From contig NZ_VBUI01000015.1 in NCBI RefSeq assembly GCF_005780185.1, forward strand, positions 42,463 to 106,462: DNA of 64,000 bases. Reading direction: 5' to 3'. Position numbers and translations under genes: made by a program. Shown here piece by piece: positions 30,166 to 39,231 of this stretch. Origin of the DNA: Halomonas urmiana (GTDB lineage Bacteria; Pseudomonadota; Gammaproteobacteria; Pseudomonadales; Halomonadaceae). Numbering within the stretch: position 1 is the stretch's first letter; each line of letters opens with the position of its first letter. The notes below the pieces were generated by a model, which saw only the letters and a program-made list of their open reading frames with translations, searched no databases and was not told the origin of the DNA.

Positions 30166-31407
30166 ATGCTCGACCGTCTCCCCTTTCTGATCGGGTTGCG
30201 CTACGTGCGGGCCAAGCGTCGCAACCACTTCATCTCCTTCATCTCGCTGACCTCCATGCTGGGCCTCATGCTCGGGGTCGCGGTGCTCATCCTGGTGCTC
30301 TCCGTCATGAACGGCTTCGACCATGAGCTGCGCACCCGGGTGCTGGGCATGGTGCCGCATACCAAGATCGAGTCGCCGGGTGGTCTCACCGGTTGGCAGT
30401 CCCTGGCCGAGCGCCTCGTCGAGCGCGAGCGGGTGATCGGCGCCGCCCCCTATGTGGAGCAGCAGGGCATGTTCTCGGTGGGCGGTCGCAACGAGGGCGC
30501 CATGGTCAACGGCATCGACCCCGCCTGGGAGAGTCGCGTGTCGATCGTCGACGAGAACATGCGTCAGGGCCGACTCGACGACCTGAAGGAGGGCGAGTGG
30601 AACGTCGTGCTGGGCTCGATTCTCGCCCGTCGACTGGGCGTGGGGGTGGGCGATCGCGTCACCCTGCTGGTGCCCGAGGCATCGATCACCCCGGCCGGGG
30701 TGTTCCCCCGGCTCAAGCGCTTCACGGTGAGCGGCATCTTCAGCGTCGGCGCCGACCTAGATGCCGCCCTGGCCTATGCCCATATCGAGGACATGCAGAC
30801 CCTGGCGCGCCTGGGCGACGCCGTGGGCGGCCTGCGCCTGGAGCTCGACGACCTGTTCGCCGCCGGCAGCGAGACCCGCGCCATCATCGACGAGCTCGGT
30901 GCCGGCTACCGGGGGATCGACTGGACCTACTCCCACGGCAATCTCTTCCAGGCGATCCAGATGGAGAAGCGCATGATCGCGCTGCTGCTGACGGTCATCA
31001 TCGCCGTGGCGGCCTTCAACATCGTCTCCACCCTAGTGATGGTGGTCACCGACAAGCGGGCCGATATCGCCATCCTGCGCACCATCGGCGCCACCCCGCG
31101 CTCGATCATGGGCATCTTCATCGTCCAGGGGCTGGCGATCGGCGTGATCGGCATCCTGGTCGGCGTCACCCTGGGCGTGCTGTTGGCGCTCACCGTGTCG
31201 GACCTGATCGGCTGGGTGGAGAGCACCCTGGGCATCCACTTCCTCGATGCCGGCGTCTACTTCATCAGCGAGCTGCCGTCGCGCCTGATCTGGTCCGATG
31301 TGCGCAACATCGTCGCCGCGGCCTTCATCCTGACCTTCCTGTCGACCCTCTATCCGGCCTGGCGGGCCGCGCGGGTCCAGCCTGCCGAGGTACTGCGCTA
31401 TGAGTGA
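30166..31407 (+). CDS. lolC: Lipoprotein-releasing ABC transporter permease (LolC/LolE/LolF family)
   Basis: Inner-membrane permease that extracts outer-membrane lipoproteins and hands them to LolA. The 413 residues have the MacB/FtsX-type arrangement: a first helix at about 25-48, a large periplasmic domain, then three helices near 265-290, 315-345 and 375-400. A LolC-like hook sequence ITPAGVFPRLKRF is at about residues 178-190. lolD overlaps its 3' end by eight bases. Only one permease gene is present here, so it may work as a homodimer of the LolF type; a second permease elsewhere cannot be excluded. Confidence 0.92.
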   Translation: MLDRLPFLIGLRYVRAKRRNHFISFISLTSMLGLMLGVAVLILVLSVMNGFDHELRTRVLGMVPHTKIESPGGLTGWQSLAERLVERERVIGAAPYVEQQGMFSVGGRNEGAMVNGIDPAWESRVSIVDENMRQGRLDDLKEGEWNVVLGSILARRLGVGVGDRVTLLVPEASITPAGVFPRLKRFTVSGIFSVGADLDAALAYAHIEDMQTLARLGDAVGGLRLELDDLFAAGSETRAIIDELGAGYRGIDWTYSHGNLFQAIQMEKRMIALLLTVIIAVAAFNIVSTLVMVVTDKRADIAILRTIGATPRSIMGIFIVQGLAIGVIGILVGVTLGVLLALTVSDLIGWVESTLGIHFLDAGVYFISELPSRLIWSDVRNIVAAAFILTFLSTLYPAWRAARVQPAEVLRYE

Positions 31408-32137
31408 CACGGCCATGACGCCACGGACCGATGCGGCCAGCCGAGCGGAGCGGGTGATGCTCGAGTGTCGCGACCTGACCCGCGTCTATCGCGAGGGGCC
31501 GCGGGACTTGACCGTGCTGGACGGCCTGGAGATGCGGGTGCAGGCCGGCGAGCGGGTCGCCGTGGTCGGCAGCTCCGGCTCCGGCAAGACCACGCTCCTG
31601 AACCTGCTGGGCGGGCTGGATCAGCCCAGTCGCGGCGAGGTGTGCATCGCCGGCGAATCGCTGCTGGCGCTCAACGACGCCGACCTGGGGCGCTTTCGCA
31701 ACCGCCACATCGGCTTCGTCTACCAGTTTCACCACCTGCTGGCGGAGTTCACGGCGCTGGAGAACGCGGCCCTGCCGCTGATCGTGCGCGGCCAGCGCAA
31801 GCGCCACGCCGAGGAGCGCGCCCGGGAATTGCTGACGCGCGTCGGCATGGCCGATCGGGCCGATCACAAGCCGGGTGAGCTCTCCGGGGGCGAGCGCCAG
31901 CGGGTGGCCATCGCCCGGGCGCTGGTCACCGACCCCAGCCTGATGCTGATGGACGAGCCCACCGGGAACCTCGACCAGACCACCGCGGGGAGCATCCTCT
32001 CGCTGATGGACGAGCTGGCGGCAAGCGCCGCCTGTGCCTTCGTGATCGTCACTCATGATCCGGGGCTTGCCGCCCACCAGGATCGCGTGCTCAAACTCGA
32101 CGGCGGGCGCCTGGTCGAGGAGCCTCCCCACGCCTGA
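31400..32137 (+). CDS. lolD: Lipoprotein-releasing ABC transporter ATPase LolD
   Basis: Cytoplasmic ATPase powering the Lol permease. The 245 residues include Walker A GSSGSGKTT (Lys63), the Q-loop region FVYQFHHLL, the ABC signature LSGGERQRVA and Walker B LMLMDEPTGNLD followed by a switch His in VTHD. Three downstream in-frame Met codons could shorten the N-terminus by up to about 20 residues; the first is chosen because of the operon overlap with lolC. A strong terminator follows. Confidence 0.95.
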   Translation: MSDTAMTPRTDAASRAERVMLECRDLTRVYREGPRDLTVLDGLEMRVQAGERVAVVGSSGSGKTTLLNLLGGLDQPSRGEVCIAGESLLALNDADLGRFRNRHIGFVYQFHHLLAEFTALENAALPLIVRGQRKRHAEERARELLTRVGMADRADHKPGELSGGERQRVAIARALVTDPSLMLMDEPTGNLDQTTAGSILSLMDELAASAACAFVIVTHDPGLAAHQDRVLKLDGGRLVEEPPHA

Positions 32138-32160
32138 GCGCGCCCGGTATCGCGATGAAG

Positions 32161-32197
32161 CAGCGGCCGGCGTCCTGGCGCCGGCCGCTGGCGTTTT
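32161..32197. terminator. Terminator between lolD and the DUF2062 gene
   Basis: CAGCGGCCGGCG at 32161-32172 pairs perfectly with CGCCGGCCGCTG at 32179-32190 around TCCTGG, followed by GCGTTTT. It serves the lolD transcript. This convergent junction lacks any heptamer array. Confidence 0.9.
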
Positions 32198-32200
32198 ACG

Positions 32201-32743
32201 TCACGATTCCTGGGTGGCCTCTCGCGAGCGGCGGCGTCGGCGGGTGCGCTGACGCCAGCTGCGGGACACCTGCCAGCGCCAGATCAGGCGAATCGCCAGG
32301 TTGGCCAGGGCGGCGGTGACCACCGCCGCGACCAGCGACCCGAGCGCCAGTGCCGGCAGGATCTCCACGAGCTGCTCGGCGATCCACTGGGTGGAGATCC
32401 GATCCGGGGCCGGGCGCACGGGCGTGTCCAGCAGCCAGGCGCCGAGGCGATAGTTGCCGAAGAAGATCAGCGGCATGGTCAGTGGGTTGGTGATCCATAC
32501 CAGGCCGATCGACAGCGGCAGGTTGCAGCGCGCCAGCCAGGCGCCCATGGCGGCCACCAGCATCTGGAAGGGGATCGGCAGCAGGGCGCTGAACAGCCCC
32601 ACGGAGAAGGCGTTGGCCACGCTGCGTCTTGTCAGCACCCACAGCGACGGATTGCCGATCAGGTGGCCGACCACGCGCAGGGAACGCCGGCGCCTGAGGG
32701 CGTCGGGATGGGGCAGGTAGCGCTGCAGGAGTCTGCGCGGCAT
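32201..32743 (-). CDS. DUF2062 membrane protein
   Basis: A 180-residue protein of the DUF2062 family, of unknown function. The pattern VANAFSVGLFSALLPIPFQ followed by helices and the NPLTMPLIFFGNYRLG segment is the family signature. There are about four hydrophobic stretches and an Arg-rich C-terminus. It is a single-gene minus-strand unit between lolD and comEC, as in pseudomonads, where a second Lol permease usually also lies in this interval. Confidence 0.85.
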   Translation of the reverse strand: MPRRLLQRYLPHPDALRRRRSLRVVGHLIGNPSLWVLTRRSVANAFSVGLFSALLPIPFQMLVAAMGAWLARCNLPLSIGLVWITNPLTMPLIFFGNYRLGAWLLDTPVRPAPDRISTQWIAEQLVEILPALALGSLVAAVVTAALANLAIRLIWRWQVSRSWRQRTRRRRRSREATQES

Positions 32744-32865
32744 GAAGACGAGCTCGCGGCGTCGAAACCCGAGCTATTATCCATAGAAGTCGCCTGCCTC
32801 GCCATGATGCGTCTCTCCGATGCGACGGAGGGCGAGGCGTCCGCCCGCCGTTCAGGGACGATATC

Positions 32866-35055
32866 ATGTCGCTGGGTCTGGCCATGCCCCTGGCGCTCGC
32901 CGTGCTGGTTGGCGTGCTGGGAGGGCATCTTGCCGTGCCGGGAAGTACCGAGCTGCTCGCGGTCGCCTTCCTGGCGGCCCTGGCAGCGCGCCGCCCGCGG
33001 TTCGCGCTGGGGCTCGCGGTAACGGTTCTGGTCGCCGTGCAGCTGCTGGTCGTGAGCGGCGGTGAGCTCGCCGCCGGCCTGACCCGCCAGGAGCTGCGCC
33101 TCGAGGGGCGGTTTGACTCGGTGCGTCGCGATGCGAATCTCGCGCGGGTGGTCATGGCGGTGGACGAGTGCCGTGCGTTGTCGAGCGGCGTCCCGGCCTG
33201 TGACGACCTGACGCGGGTGCGCCTGTCCTTCTTCGAGGCCCCCGAGCTGGTAGCGGGTGAGCGCTGGGCGCTGACGGTGCGGCTGCGCCCACCGTCCGGC
33301 TTCGCCAATCCCGATACCTTCGACTTCGGCGCCTGGCTGAGGCGGGAGGGCATCCAGGCCAGCGGCTATGTGCGTCGCGACCCACCCCCGCAGAGGCTCG
33401 CCGAGGCCGGCTTCTCTCTGCGCCGACAGGCTCTCGAGCACCTCGACGCCCAGGCGCTGGCGGGTCGCCAGGCGCGCTGGCTGGCGGCGCTGACCCTGGG
33501 GGCCAGTGAGCGGTTGGAGCGCGCCGACTGGGACCTGCTCAACGCCAGCGGCACCACCCACCTGGTGGTGATCTCCGGTCTCCACGTCGGCCTGGTGGCG
33601 ACCTTCGCCCTGTGGCTGGCGCGGGGCGTGGCCCGGCTGGTGACGCCCGGGGCCTGGCGCCTGGCGGTGTGGCCCTGGTGGCTGGCCGCCGCCTCGGCGG
33701 CGGGGTATGCCGTGCTCGCCGGCCTGGAGCCGCCTGCGCTGCGCGCCATGATCATGGCCCTGGTGGGGCTCTGGGTGGCCAGCGGGCGACATGCGCCCGG
33801 CCCCTGGCAGGCCTGGTGGCTGGCGCTAGGCCTGGTGCTGTCGATCGACCCGCTCTCGGCATGGCGTCCCGGCCTCTGGCTGTCGTTCGCCGCCGTGGCG
33901 CTGCTGATCCTGATCTGGCAGGGGAGGCCGCGTCCGCGGGGAGTGAGAGGATGGCTGTGGGCCCTGGTGCGCACCCAGCTGCTGCTGGCGCCGGTGATGG
34001 CGGCCGCGGTGCTGCTGGCCTTCGACCGTCTGGCGCCTGCGGCGCCGCTGATCAATCTGATTGCCGTGCCGCTGGTCAGCACGCTGCTCGTACCGCTCGG
34101 GTTGCTAGGCTGGCTCACCGCCTGGCTGCCCCCGCTCTCGGCGCTCTGCTGGAGCCTGTTCGGCCTGCTGGTCGATGCCCTGGCAGCGCTGCTGGAGCTG
34201 GCGGTCGCCTGGCTGCCGCTGTGGCAGCCGGCGCCGTCGCGGGTGCTACCTGTCGGTCTGGCGCTGGGGCTGGCCGGCCTGCTGTGGGCGCTGCCGGGTC
34301 TCGTGATGGGTCTGCGTCTGGCGGCCACGGCGACGCTGATGCTGCTGCCGCTGGGGCTGCCTGCCCCGTCGCCGGTGCTTGCCGAAGGACAGCTGCGGGT
34401 CCGAGTTCATGACGTGGGCCAGCGCTTCGACGACCTCATCGTCAGCCACGCCGACCAGGACCATGCCGGCGGCCTGCCGGCACTGCTCGACGCGCATCGA
34501 GTGGCACGCGTCCTGGCGCCCCCCGGCGAGGACCTGGGGCTGCCGGCCAGGCCCTGCACGGCGGGGCGCCGCTGGCAGCGCGGCGGGGTAAGCTTTCGCA
34601 TCCTGTGGCCGCCTCGGGAGACCGCCGAGCTCTCCGCCAACGATCGCTCTTGCGTCCTGCTGGTCAGTGCGGGGGCCCAGCGATTGCTGATCACCGGCGA
34701 CGTCGGTCGCCAGGCCGAGCGACGCTTTCTCGACGAGATCGAGCCGGGGATCACCCTGCTGGTGGCGGGCCACCACGGCAGCGACACCAGCTCCGGGCTC
34801 CAGCTGGTGCGGCGCCTGGCACCGCGCCATGTGATCTTCAGCGCGGCGCGCCACAATGCCTTCGGCCATCCCGCGGATCCCGTCGTGCGTCGCTTCCGGG
34901 CGGTGGGCAGCTGTCTCTGGAACACCGCCCAGGACGGTGCCGTGACCCTCTGGTTCGGCGACGAGGCGCGGCCGGCGCTCACCGCCGAGCGGCCGGCCGC
35001 CGGGCGGCGCGGCGGTGTCGGAGGCGGCTGCCTTGCGTTAGAATCGCGCCACTGA
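32866..35055 (+). CDS. comEC: DNA internalisation protein ComEC/Rec2, with an apparent internal deletion
   Basis: Inner-membrane channel for single-stranded DNA uptake in natural transformation. The 729 residues include N-terminal helices with the DUF4131-type domain, the competence membrane domain (GTTHLVVISGLHVGL near 230, many helices to about 500), and a C-terminal metallo-beta-lactamase domain. In that last domain LRVRVHDVGQ runs straight into RFDDLIVSHADQDHAGG. The roughly 45-50 residues normally between these motifs, including the YDTG strand, are missing without a frame break. The HADQDH metal motif remains. Activity is doubtful, or the assembly collapsed here. Confidence 0.88.
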   Translation: MSLGLAMPLALAVLVGVLGGHLAVPGSTELLAVAFLAALAARRPRFALGLAVTVLVAVQLLVVSGGELAAGLTRQELRLEGRFDSVRRDANLARVVMAVDECRALSSGVPACDDLTRVRLSFFEAPELVAGERWALTVRLRPPSGFANPDTFDFGAWLRREGIQASGYVRRDPPPQRLAEAGFSLRRQALEHLDAQALAGRQARWLAALTLGASERLERADWDLLNASGTTHLVVISGLHVGLVATFALWLARGVARLVTPGAWRLAVWPWWLAAASAAGYAVLAGLEPPALRAMIMALVGLWVASGRHAPGPWQAWWLALGLVLSIDPLSAWRPGLWLSFAAVALLILIWQGRPRPRGVRGWLWALVRTQLLLAPVMAAAVLLAFDRLAPAAPLINLIAVPLVSTLLVPLGLLGWLTAWLPPLSALCWSLFGLLVDALAALLELAVAWLPLWQPAPSRVLPVGLALGLAGLLWALPGLVMGLRLAATATLMLLPLGLPAPSPVLAEGQLRVRVHDVGQRFDDLIVSHADQDHAGGLPALLDAHRVARVLAPPGEDLGLPARPCTAGRRWQRGGVSFRILWPPRETAELSANDRSCVLLVSAGAQRLLITGDVGRQAERRFLDEIEPGITLLVAGHHGSDTSSGLQLVRRLAPRHVIFSAARHNAFGHPADPVVRRFRAVGSCLWNTAQDGAVTLWFGDEARPALTAERPAAGRRGGVGGGCLALESRH

Positions 35056-35056
35056 T

Positions 35057-35074
35057 GCCGGCCCGCGGGCCGGC
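35057..35074. other. 18-base GC-only palindrome before exbB
   Basis: GCCGGCCCGCGGGCCGGC is perfectly self-complementary and starts two bases after the comEC stop, with the exbB ribosome site GGGGAGAG shortly downstream. It could form a hairpin at the comEC message end. With no T run, attenuation rather than full termination is the more likely effect. Confidence 0.4.
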
Positions 35075-35093
35075 CCTACCCGGGGAGAGTGCC

Positions 35094-35807
35094 ATGGACA
35101 TGATGGATGCCCTGATCGCCGGCGGCTGGTTGATGGTGCCGCTGCTGGGCTGCTCGCTGCTGGCCTCGGTGATCATCATCGAGCGGCTGTGGACCCTGCG
35201 CGCGCGCCGCATTGCCCCCCGCGGGCTTGGCCAGGAGGTCTGCCACCTGGTGGCGCGCGGGCAGGTGAATCTCTACTGGCTGGAGGCGCACTCGCCGCTG
35301 GGCGGCGTGCTCGCCGCCGGACTGCGCAACGCCCGGCTCGGTCATGAGCAGGTGCGCGCCCGCTTGCAGGAGGCGGCGACCGCGGTGATCCACGACATGG
35401 AGCGCTTCCTGAGCCCGCTGGGCACCATCGCCGCGATCACCCCGCTGATCGGCCTGCTGGGCACCGTGGTCGGCATGATCGAGGTGTTTGCGGTGATCGT
35501 CAGCGGCGACGGGGCGAGTCGCACCGCGGATCTCGCCGGCGGCATCTCCCGCGCGCTGGTGACCACCGCGGCGGGCCTCACCGTGGCGATTCCCGCGCTG
35601 ATGTTCCATCGCTACTTCCAGCGCCGGGTCGAGGACATCACCGTGCGCATGGAGGAGCAGGCCGGCCAGGTGGTCGAGTACCTGGCCCACTATCCGGGCG
35701 AGCTGGTGCTCGCCGAACGCCACGCCGACGAGGCGCACCCGGCGGCGCGCGGCGACGAGCGTCGTGAGGCGGACGGGCGCATCGCGCCGCGGGTGAAGCC
35801 GTCGTGA
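35094..35807 (+). CDS. exbB: ExbB/TolQ-family proton channel subunit
   Basis: MotA/TolQ/ExbB-type inner-membrane protein forming a proton-driven motor with ExbD. The 237 residues show a first helix at about 10-30, a cytoplasmic loop, and two later helices around 110-135 and 155-180 with the family stretch PLIGLLGTVVGMIEVF. The acidic/basic C-terminal tail is longer than usual. Start at 35094 follows GGGGAGAG. exbD starts in its stop codon (GTGA). No tonB or receptor gene is nearby; the motor is encoded just ahead of the lipid A export genes, as in pseudomonads. Confidence 0.92.
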   Translation: MDMMDALIAGGWLMVPLLGCSLLASVIIIERLWTLRARRIAPRGLGQEVCHLVARGQVNLYWLEAHSPLGGVLAAGLRNARLGHEQVRARLQEAATAVIHDMERFLSPLGTIAAITPLIGLLGTVVGMIEVFAVIVSGDGASRTADLAGGISRALVTTAAGLTVAIPALMFHRYFQRRVEDITVRMEEQAGQVVEYLAHYPGELVLAERHADEAHPAARGDERREADGRIAPRVKPS

Positions 35808-36226
35808 GATTCCCCCGGCGACGACGCGATCCGGTGGAGGTCAACCTCACGCCGCTGATCGACGTGGTCTTCCTGCTGCTGATCTTCTTCATGGTCTCGA
35901 CCACCTTCGAGACCCGCCAGGCGCTGGAGCTCGAGCTCCCCGAGAGTGCGAGCGGCCAGCCGATGGAGGCCGCGCCGGTGACGCTGGTCGTCACGGCGGC
36001 GGGCGAGTATCGCCTGGGCGAGCGGGTCCACACTGCCGGGACCTTGGGCGATGCCCTGGCGGCAGAGGCCGAACAGGCCCGCGAACACGGCCTCGTGGTG
36101 GAGGCCGACGGGCGGGCCGCCCATGCCGACGTGGTACGCGTGCTGGATCGGGCCGCCGGTCTCGAGATCCGGCACGTGCGGATCGCCACCGAGGCCGTTG
36201 CAACCCCCCAAGCGGAGACACCGTGA
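35804..36226 (+). CDS. exbD: ExbD/TolR-family motor subunit
   Basis: Partner of ExbB with one membrane helix and a periplasmic domain. The 140 residues have a basic N-terminus, the helix at about 16-36 with the essential Asp20 in LTPLIDVVFLLLIFF, and a compact periplasmic domain. The start is GTG, overlapping the exbB stop; its own stop overlaps the GTG of msbA. Which energised process it serves cannot be told from sequence. Confidence 0.92.
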   Translation: MRFPRRRRDPVEVNLTPLIDVVFLLLIFFMVSTTFETRQALELELPESASGQPMEAAPVTLVVTAAGEYRLGERVHTAGTLGDALAAEAEQAREHGLVVEADGRAAHADVVRVLDRAAGLEIRHVRIATEAVATPQAETP

Positions 36227-37968
36227 TCGAACATTCCGGCTGGACCCTCTACAAGCGCCTGCTGGGCTACGTGAAGCCCTACTGGCGTGCCTTCGCCCTG
36301 GCGATCCTCGGCTACGTGATCTATGCCGCCTCGAGCACCGCCCTGGCCGAGATGATGAAGCGGCTGATCGACGGCATCCAGAACCCGGACGCGGCCTTCC
36401 GCCTGTTCCTGCCGCTGTTCGTGGTGGGCATGTTCGCGGCGCGTGGCCTTGGCACCTTCCTTGGCACCTACTTCATGAGCTGCGTGGCGCGCAATCTGGT
36501 CCACGTGCTGCGCTGCGACGTCTTCAACCACATACTTCACCTGCCGGGACGCTTCTTCGACGCCCATTCCACGGGACAACTGATCTCCCGTGTCACCTAC
36601 CACGTCGAGCAGGTCACCGGGGCCGCCACCAAGGCGGTCACCATCCTGTTGCGCGAGGGGCTCTTCGTGATCGGCCTGGTGGTCTACCTGCTGTGGACCA
36701 ATTGGATGCTGACGCTCCTGTTTCTGGCCGTGACACCGCTGATCGGTGGCGTGGTCAGCTATGCCAGCAAGCGCTTCCGGCGTATCTCGCGGCGTATCCA
36801 GCGCTCCATGGGAGACGTCACCCACGTTGCCTCCGAGGCGCTTTCGGGCTATCGGGTGGTGCGCACCCATGGGGCCGAGGGCTTCGAGAAGGCGCGTTTC
36901 GAGAAGGCCAGCGAGGTCAATCGTCGCCAGAGCATGAAGGAGGCGCTGACCAAGGCTACCAGCACTCCGGTGATCCAGCTGCTAGTGGCGCTGTCGCTGG
37001 CGCTGCTGGTGTGGCTCGCCATGTCGCCAGCGCTGCTCGACGAGATGACGCCGGGCGAATTCGTCGCCTTCATCACTGCCGCCGCCCTGATGGCCAAGCC
37101 GGTGCGACAGCTCACCGAGATCAACAGTGAGATCCAGAAGGGCATCGCCGCCGCCGGCGAGCTCTTCGGGCTACTCGAGGAGCCCCCCGAGCGCGACACC
37201 GGCACCCATGAGCCCGGTCGACTCGAGGGGCGGATCCGCTTCGAGGGCGTGCGCTTCGCCTACGGCGACGACCAGCCCGAGGTGCTCAAGGGCATCGATC
37301 TGGAGGTGACGCCCGGCGAGATGGTCGCCATCGTCGGCCGCTCCGGCAGCGGCAAGTCGACCCTCGTCGGCCTGCTGCCGCGCTTCTACCGCCCCACGGC
37401 GGGGCGACTCTTGATCGATGGAGTGGAGCAGGGCGATTACCGCCTGGCCCCGCTGCGCCGCCAGATTGCCCTGGTCTCCCAGCAGGTCACGCTGTTCAAC
37501 GCGAGCATCGCCGACAACATCGCCTACGGCGTGTCGGGGGCCGACCCCGCGGCCATCGAGGCCGCCGCCCGGGCCGCCCATGCCCACGAGTTCATCGAGC
37601 GCATGCCGCACGGCTACGACAGCGTGGTGGGGGAGAACGGCGTGATGCTCTCCGGCGGCCAGCGCCAGCGCCTGGCCATCGCCCGGGCGATCTTCAAGGA
37701 TGCTCCCCTGCTGGTGCTCGACGAGGCCACCTCGGCCCTGGATACCGAATCCGAGCGCTATATCCAGGCGGCCCTGGAGGAGGTGTGTCGCGGCCGGACG
37801 ACCTTCGTCATCGCCCATCGGCTCTCGACCATCGAGCGGGCCGACCGGATCCTGGTCATGGAACAGGGCGAGATCATCGAGCAGGGCTCCCACGCCGAAC
37901 TGCTGGCCCGCGACGGCGCCTACGCGGCGCTGCACCGGCTGCAGTTTCAGGAGTCCGGGCCGGCATGA
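36223..37968 (+). CDS. msbA: Lipid A export ATP-binding/permease protein MsbA
   Basis: ABC exporter that flips lipid A-core across the inner membrane. The 581 residues hold six membrane helices (about 20-310) and a nucleotide-binding domain with Walker A GRSGSGKST (Lys378), ABC signature LSGGQRQRLA near 484, and LLVLDEATSALD. The GTG start overlaps exbD; lpxK follows with an ATGA overlap, and the msbA-lpxK pair supports the assignment over a generic multidrug exporter. Confidence 0.95.
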   Translation: MIEHSGWTLYKRLLGYVKPYWRAFALAILGYVIYAASSTALAEMMKRLIDGIQNPDAAFRLFLPLFVVGMFAARGLGTFLGTYFMSCVARNLVHVLRCDVFNHILHLPGRFFDAHSTGQLISRVTYHVEQVTGAATKAVTILLREGLFVIGLVVYLLWTNWMLTLLFLAVTPLIGGVVSYASKRFRRISRRIQRSMGDVTHVASEALSGYRVVRTHGAEGFEKARFEKASEVNRRQSMKEALTKATSTPVIQLLVALSLALLVWLAMSPALLDEMTPGEFVAFITAAALMAKPVRQLTEINSEIQKGIAAAGELFGLLEEPPERDTGTHEPGRLEGRIRFEGVRFAYGDDQPEVLKGIDLEVTPGEMVAIVGRSGSGKSTLVGLLPRFYRPTAGRLLIDGVEQGDYRLAPLRRQIALVSQQVTLFNASIADNIAYGVSGADPAAIEAAARAAHAHEFIERMPHGYDSVVGENGVMLSGGQRQRLAIARAIFKDAPLLVLDEATSALDTESERYIQAALEEVCRGRTTFVIAHRLSTIERADRILVMEQGEIIEQGSHAELLARDGAYAALHRLQFQESGPA

Positions 37969-39002
37969 CCGGCCTCGGCGAGCACTGGTTGACGGCGGCC
38001 TATCGCGGTGACGCCTGGCTTGGCGCCCTGCGGCCGCTGGAGGCGCTCTACCGCCTGGCCGTGCGCCGCCGCGCCGCGGCCTATGCGTCGGGCCGCAAGC
38101 CGGTATGGCAGGCCCCGATGCCGGTGATCGTGGTCGGCAACGTCACCCTGGGCGGCACCGGCAAGTCGCCGCTGGTCGCCTGGCTGGCCCGCCACCTGGC
38201 CGAGCGGGGATGGTCTCCGGGTATCCTCTCCCGGGGCTATGGTGGTCGCAGCGAACGCTATCCGCTGCTGCTGGACGCGCACACGCCGGTCACCGACTGC
38301 GGCGACGAGCCGCGCATGCTGGCCGACCAGACGGGCCTGCCGGTGGTGGTGGATCCGGATCGGCCGCGCGGGGCGAGGCGCCTGCTCGAGGCGGGCTGCG
38401 ATATCTTGATCAGTGACGACGGCCTGCAGCACCTGGCGCTGGGGCGTGACCTGGAATTAGTGGTGGTCGACGGGCGGCGCGGCTTCGGCAATGGTCGCTG
38501 CCTGCCGGCGGGCCCGCTGCGCGAGCCGCTCTCGAGGCTCGACCATGTGGATGCGGTGGTGATCAACGGCACGCCGGTCTTCGCCTCGCTCCCCGGGGCC
38601 CATGTCATGGCCCTGGAACCCGCCGCCTGGCGCCGCCTGGGGGATGGCCGGCGCTTTCCGCTCTCGCCCTTGCCCTTCGAGGGGGCGGTGCACGCCCTGG
38701 CTGGCATCGGCCATCCGCCACGTTTCTTCGCGACCCTGGCAGCGCTCTGTGTCGAGGCGACGCCACATGCCTTCGCGGATCACCACCGCTACACGGCCGA
38801 GGACCTGGCCTTCGGCGACGACCGGCCGCTGGTGATGACCGCCAAGGACGCGGTGAAGTGCCGGGGCCTGGCGCCCGACGGGAGCTGGGTCCTCGAGGTG
38901 GAGGCGAGCCCCGATGCCGCCTTCCGTGCCTGGCTGGCGCAACGGCTGGACACCCTGTCATCATCTTATCCGACGCCGGGCGAGGCCCGGGCGGCGAACT
39001 GA
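37965..39002 (+). CDS. lpxK: Tetraacyldisaccharide 4'-kinase LpxK
   Basis: Membrane-associated kinase that phosphorylates the 4' position of the lipid A precursor. The 345 residues carry the family P-loop GGTGKS (63-68) inside [20 protein letters not shown] near 90, and [11 protein letters not shown] near 150. The ATG at 37965 overlaps the msbA stop; the open frame upstream lies in msbA. Together with lpxC, kdsB and msbA it places several lipid A/KDO steps in this window. Confidence 0.96.
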   Translation: MTGLGEHWLTAAYRGDAWLGALRPLEALYRLAVRRRAAAYASGRKPVWQAPMPVIVVGNVTLGGTGKSPLVAWLARHLAERGWSPGILSRGYGGRSERYPLLLDAHTPVTDCGDEPRMLADQTGLPVVVDPDRPRGARRLLEAGCDILISDDGLQHLALGRDLELVVVDGRRGFGNGRCLPAGPLREPLSRLDHVDAVVINGTPVFASLPGAHVMALEPAAWRRLGDGRRFPLSPLPFEGAVHALAGIGHPPRFFATLAALCVEATPHAFADHHRYTAEDLAFGDDRPLVMTAKDAVKCRGLAPDGSWVLEVEASPDAAFRAWLAQRLDTLSSSYPTPGEARAAN

Positions 39003-39021
39003 ATCACCACGAGGGGGAGTC

Positions 39022-39231
39022 ATGGACAAGGAACTGCTGGCAATGCTGGTCTGCCCGCTGTGCAAGGGCAAGCTGAAGTACAACCGCGAGGCCCTGGAGC
39101 TCGAGTGCCGCTTCGATGGCCTCGCCTACCCGATTCGCGACGGCATCCCGGTGATGCTGCCGGAAGAGGCGCGGGCCATGAGCGTCGACGAGACGCTGCA
39201 CGACTCGCCGGGACGCACGGGGGAGGCGTGA
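39022..39231 (+). CDS. ycaR: Trm112-like small zinc-ribbon protein (YcaR family)
   Basis: A 69-residue Trm112/YcaR-family protein. In eukaryotes Trm112 stabilises methyltransferases; the role of bacterial members is not firmly known. The motif [10 protein letters not shown] (Cys11, Cys14) starts a partial zinc ribbon, with Cys at about 33, and [19 protein letters not shown] is the family signature. It follows a GAGGGGGAG ribosome site and overlaps the kdsB start by one base, the usual lpxK-ycaR-kdsB order. Confidence 0.93.
   Translation: MDKELLAMLVCPLCKGKLKYNREALELECRFDGLAYPIRDGIPVMLPEEARAMSVDETLHDSPGRTGEA

Noticed and set aside
35094..36226. Assigning exbB-exbD as tolQ-tolR of the Tol-Pal system
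   Set aside because: No tolA, tolB or pal follows; the neighbours are comEC and msbA-lpxK, the position of the generic ExbB/ExbD pair in pseudomonads.
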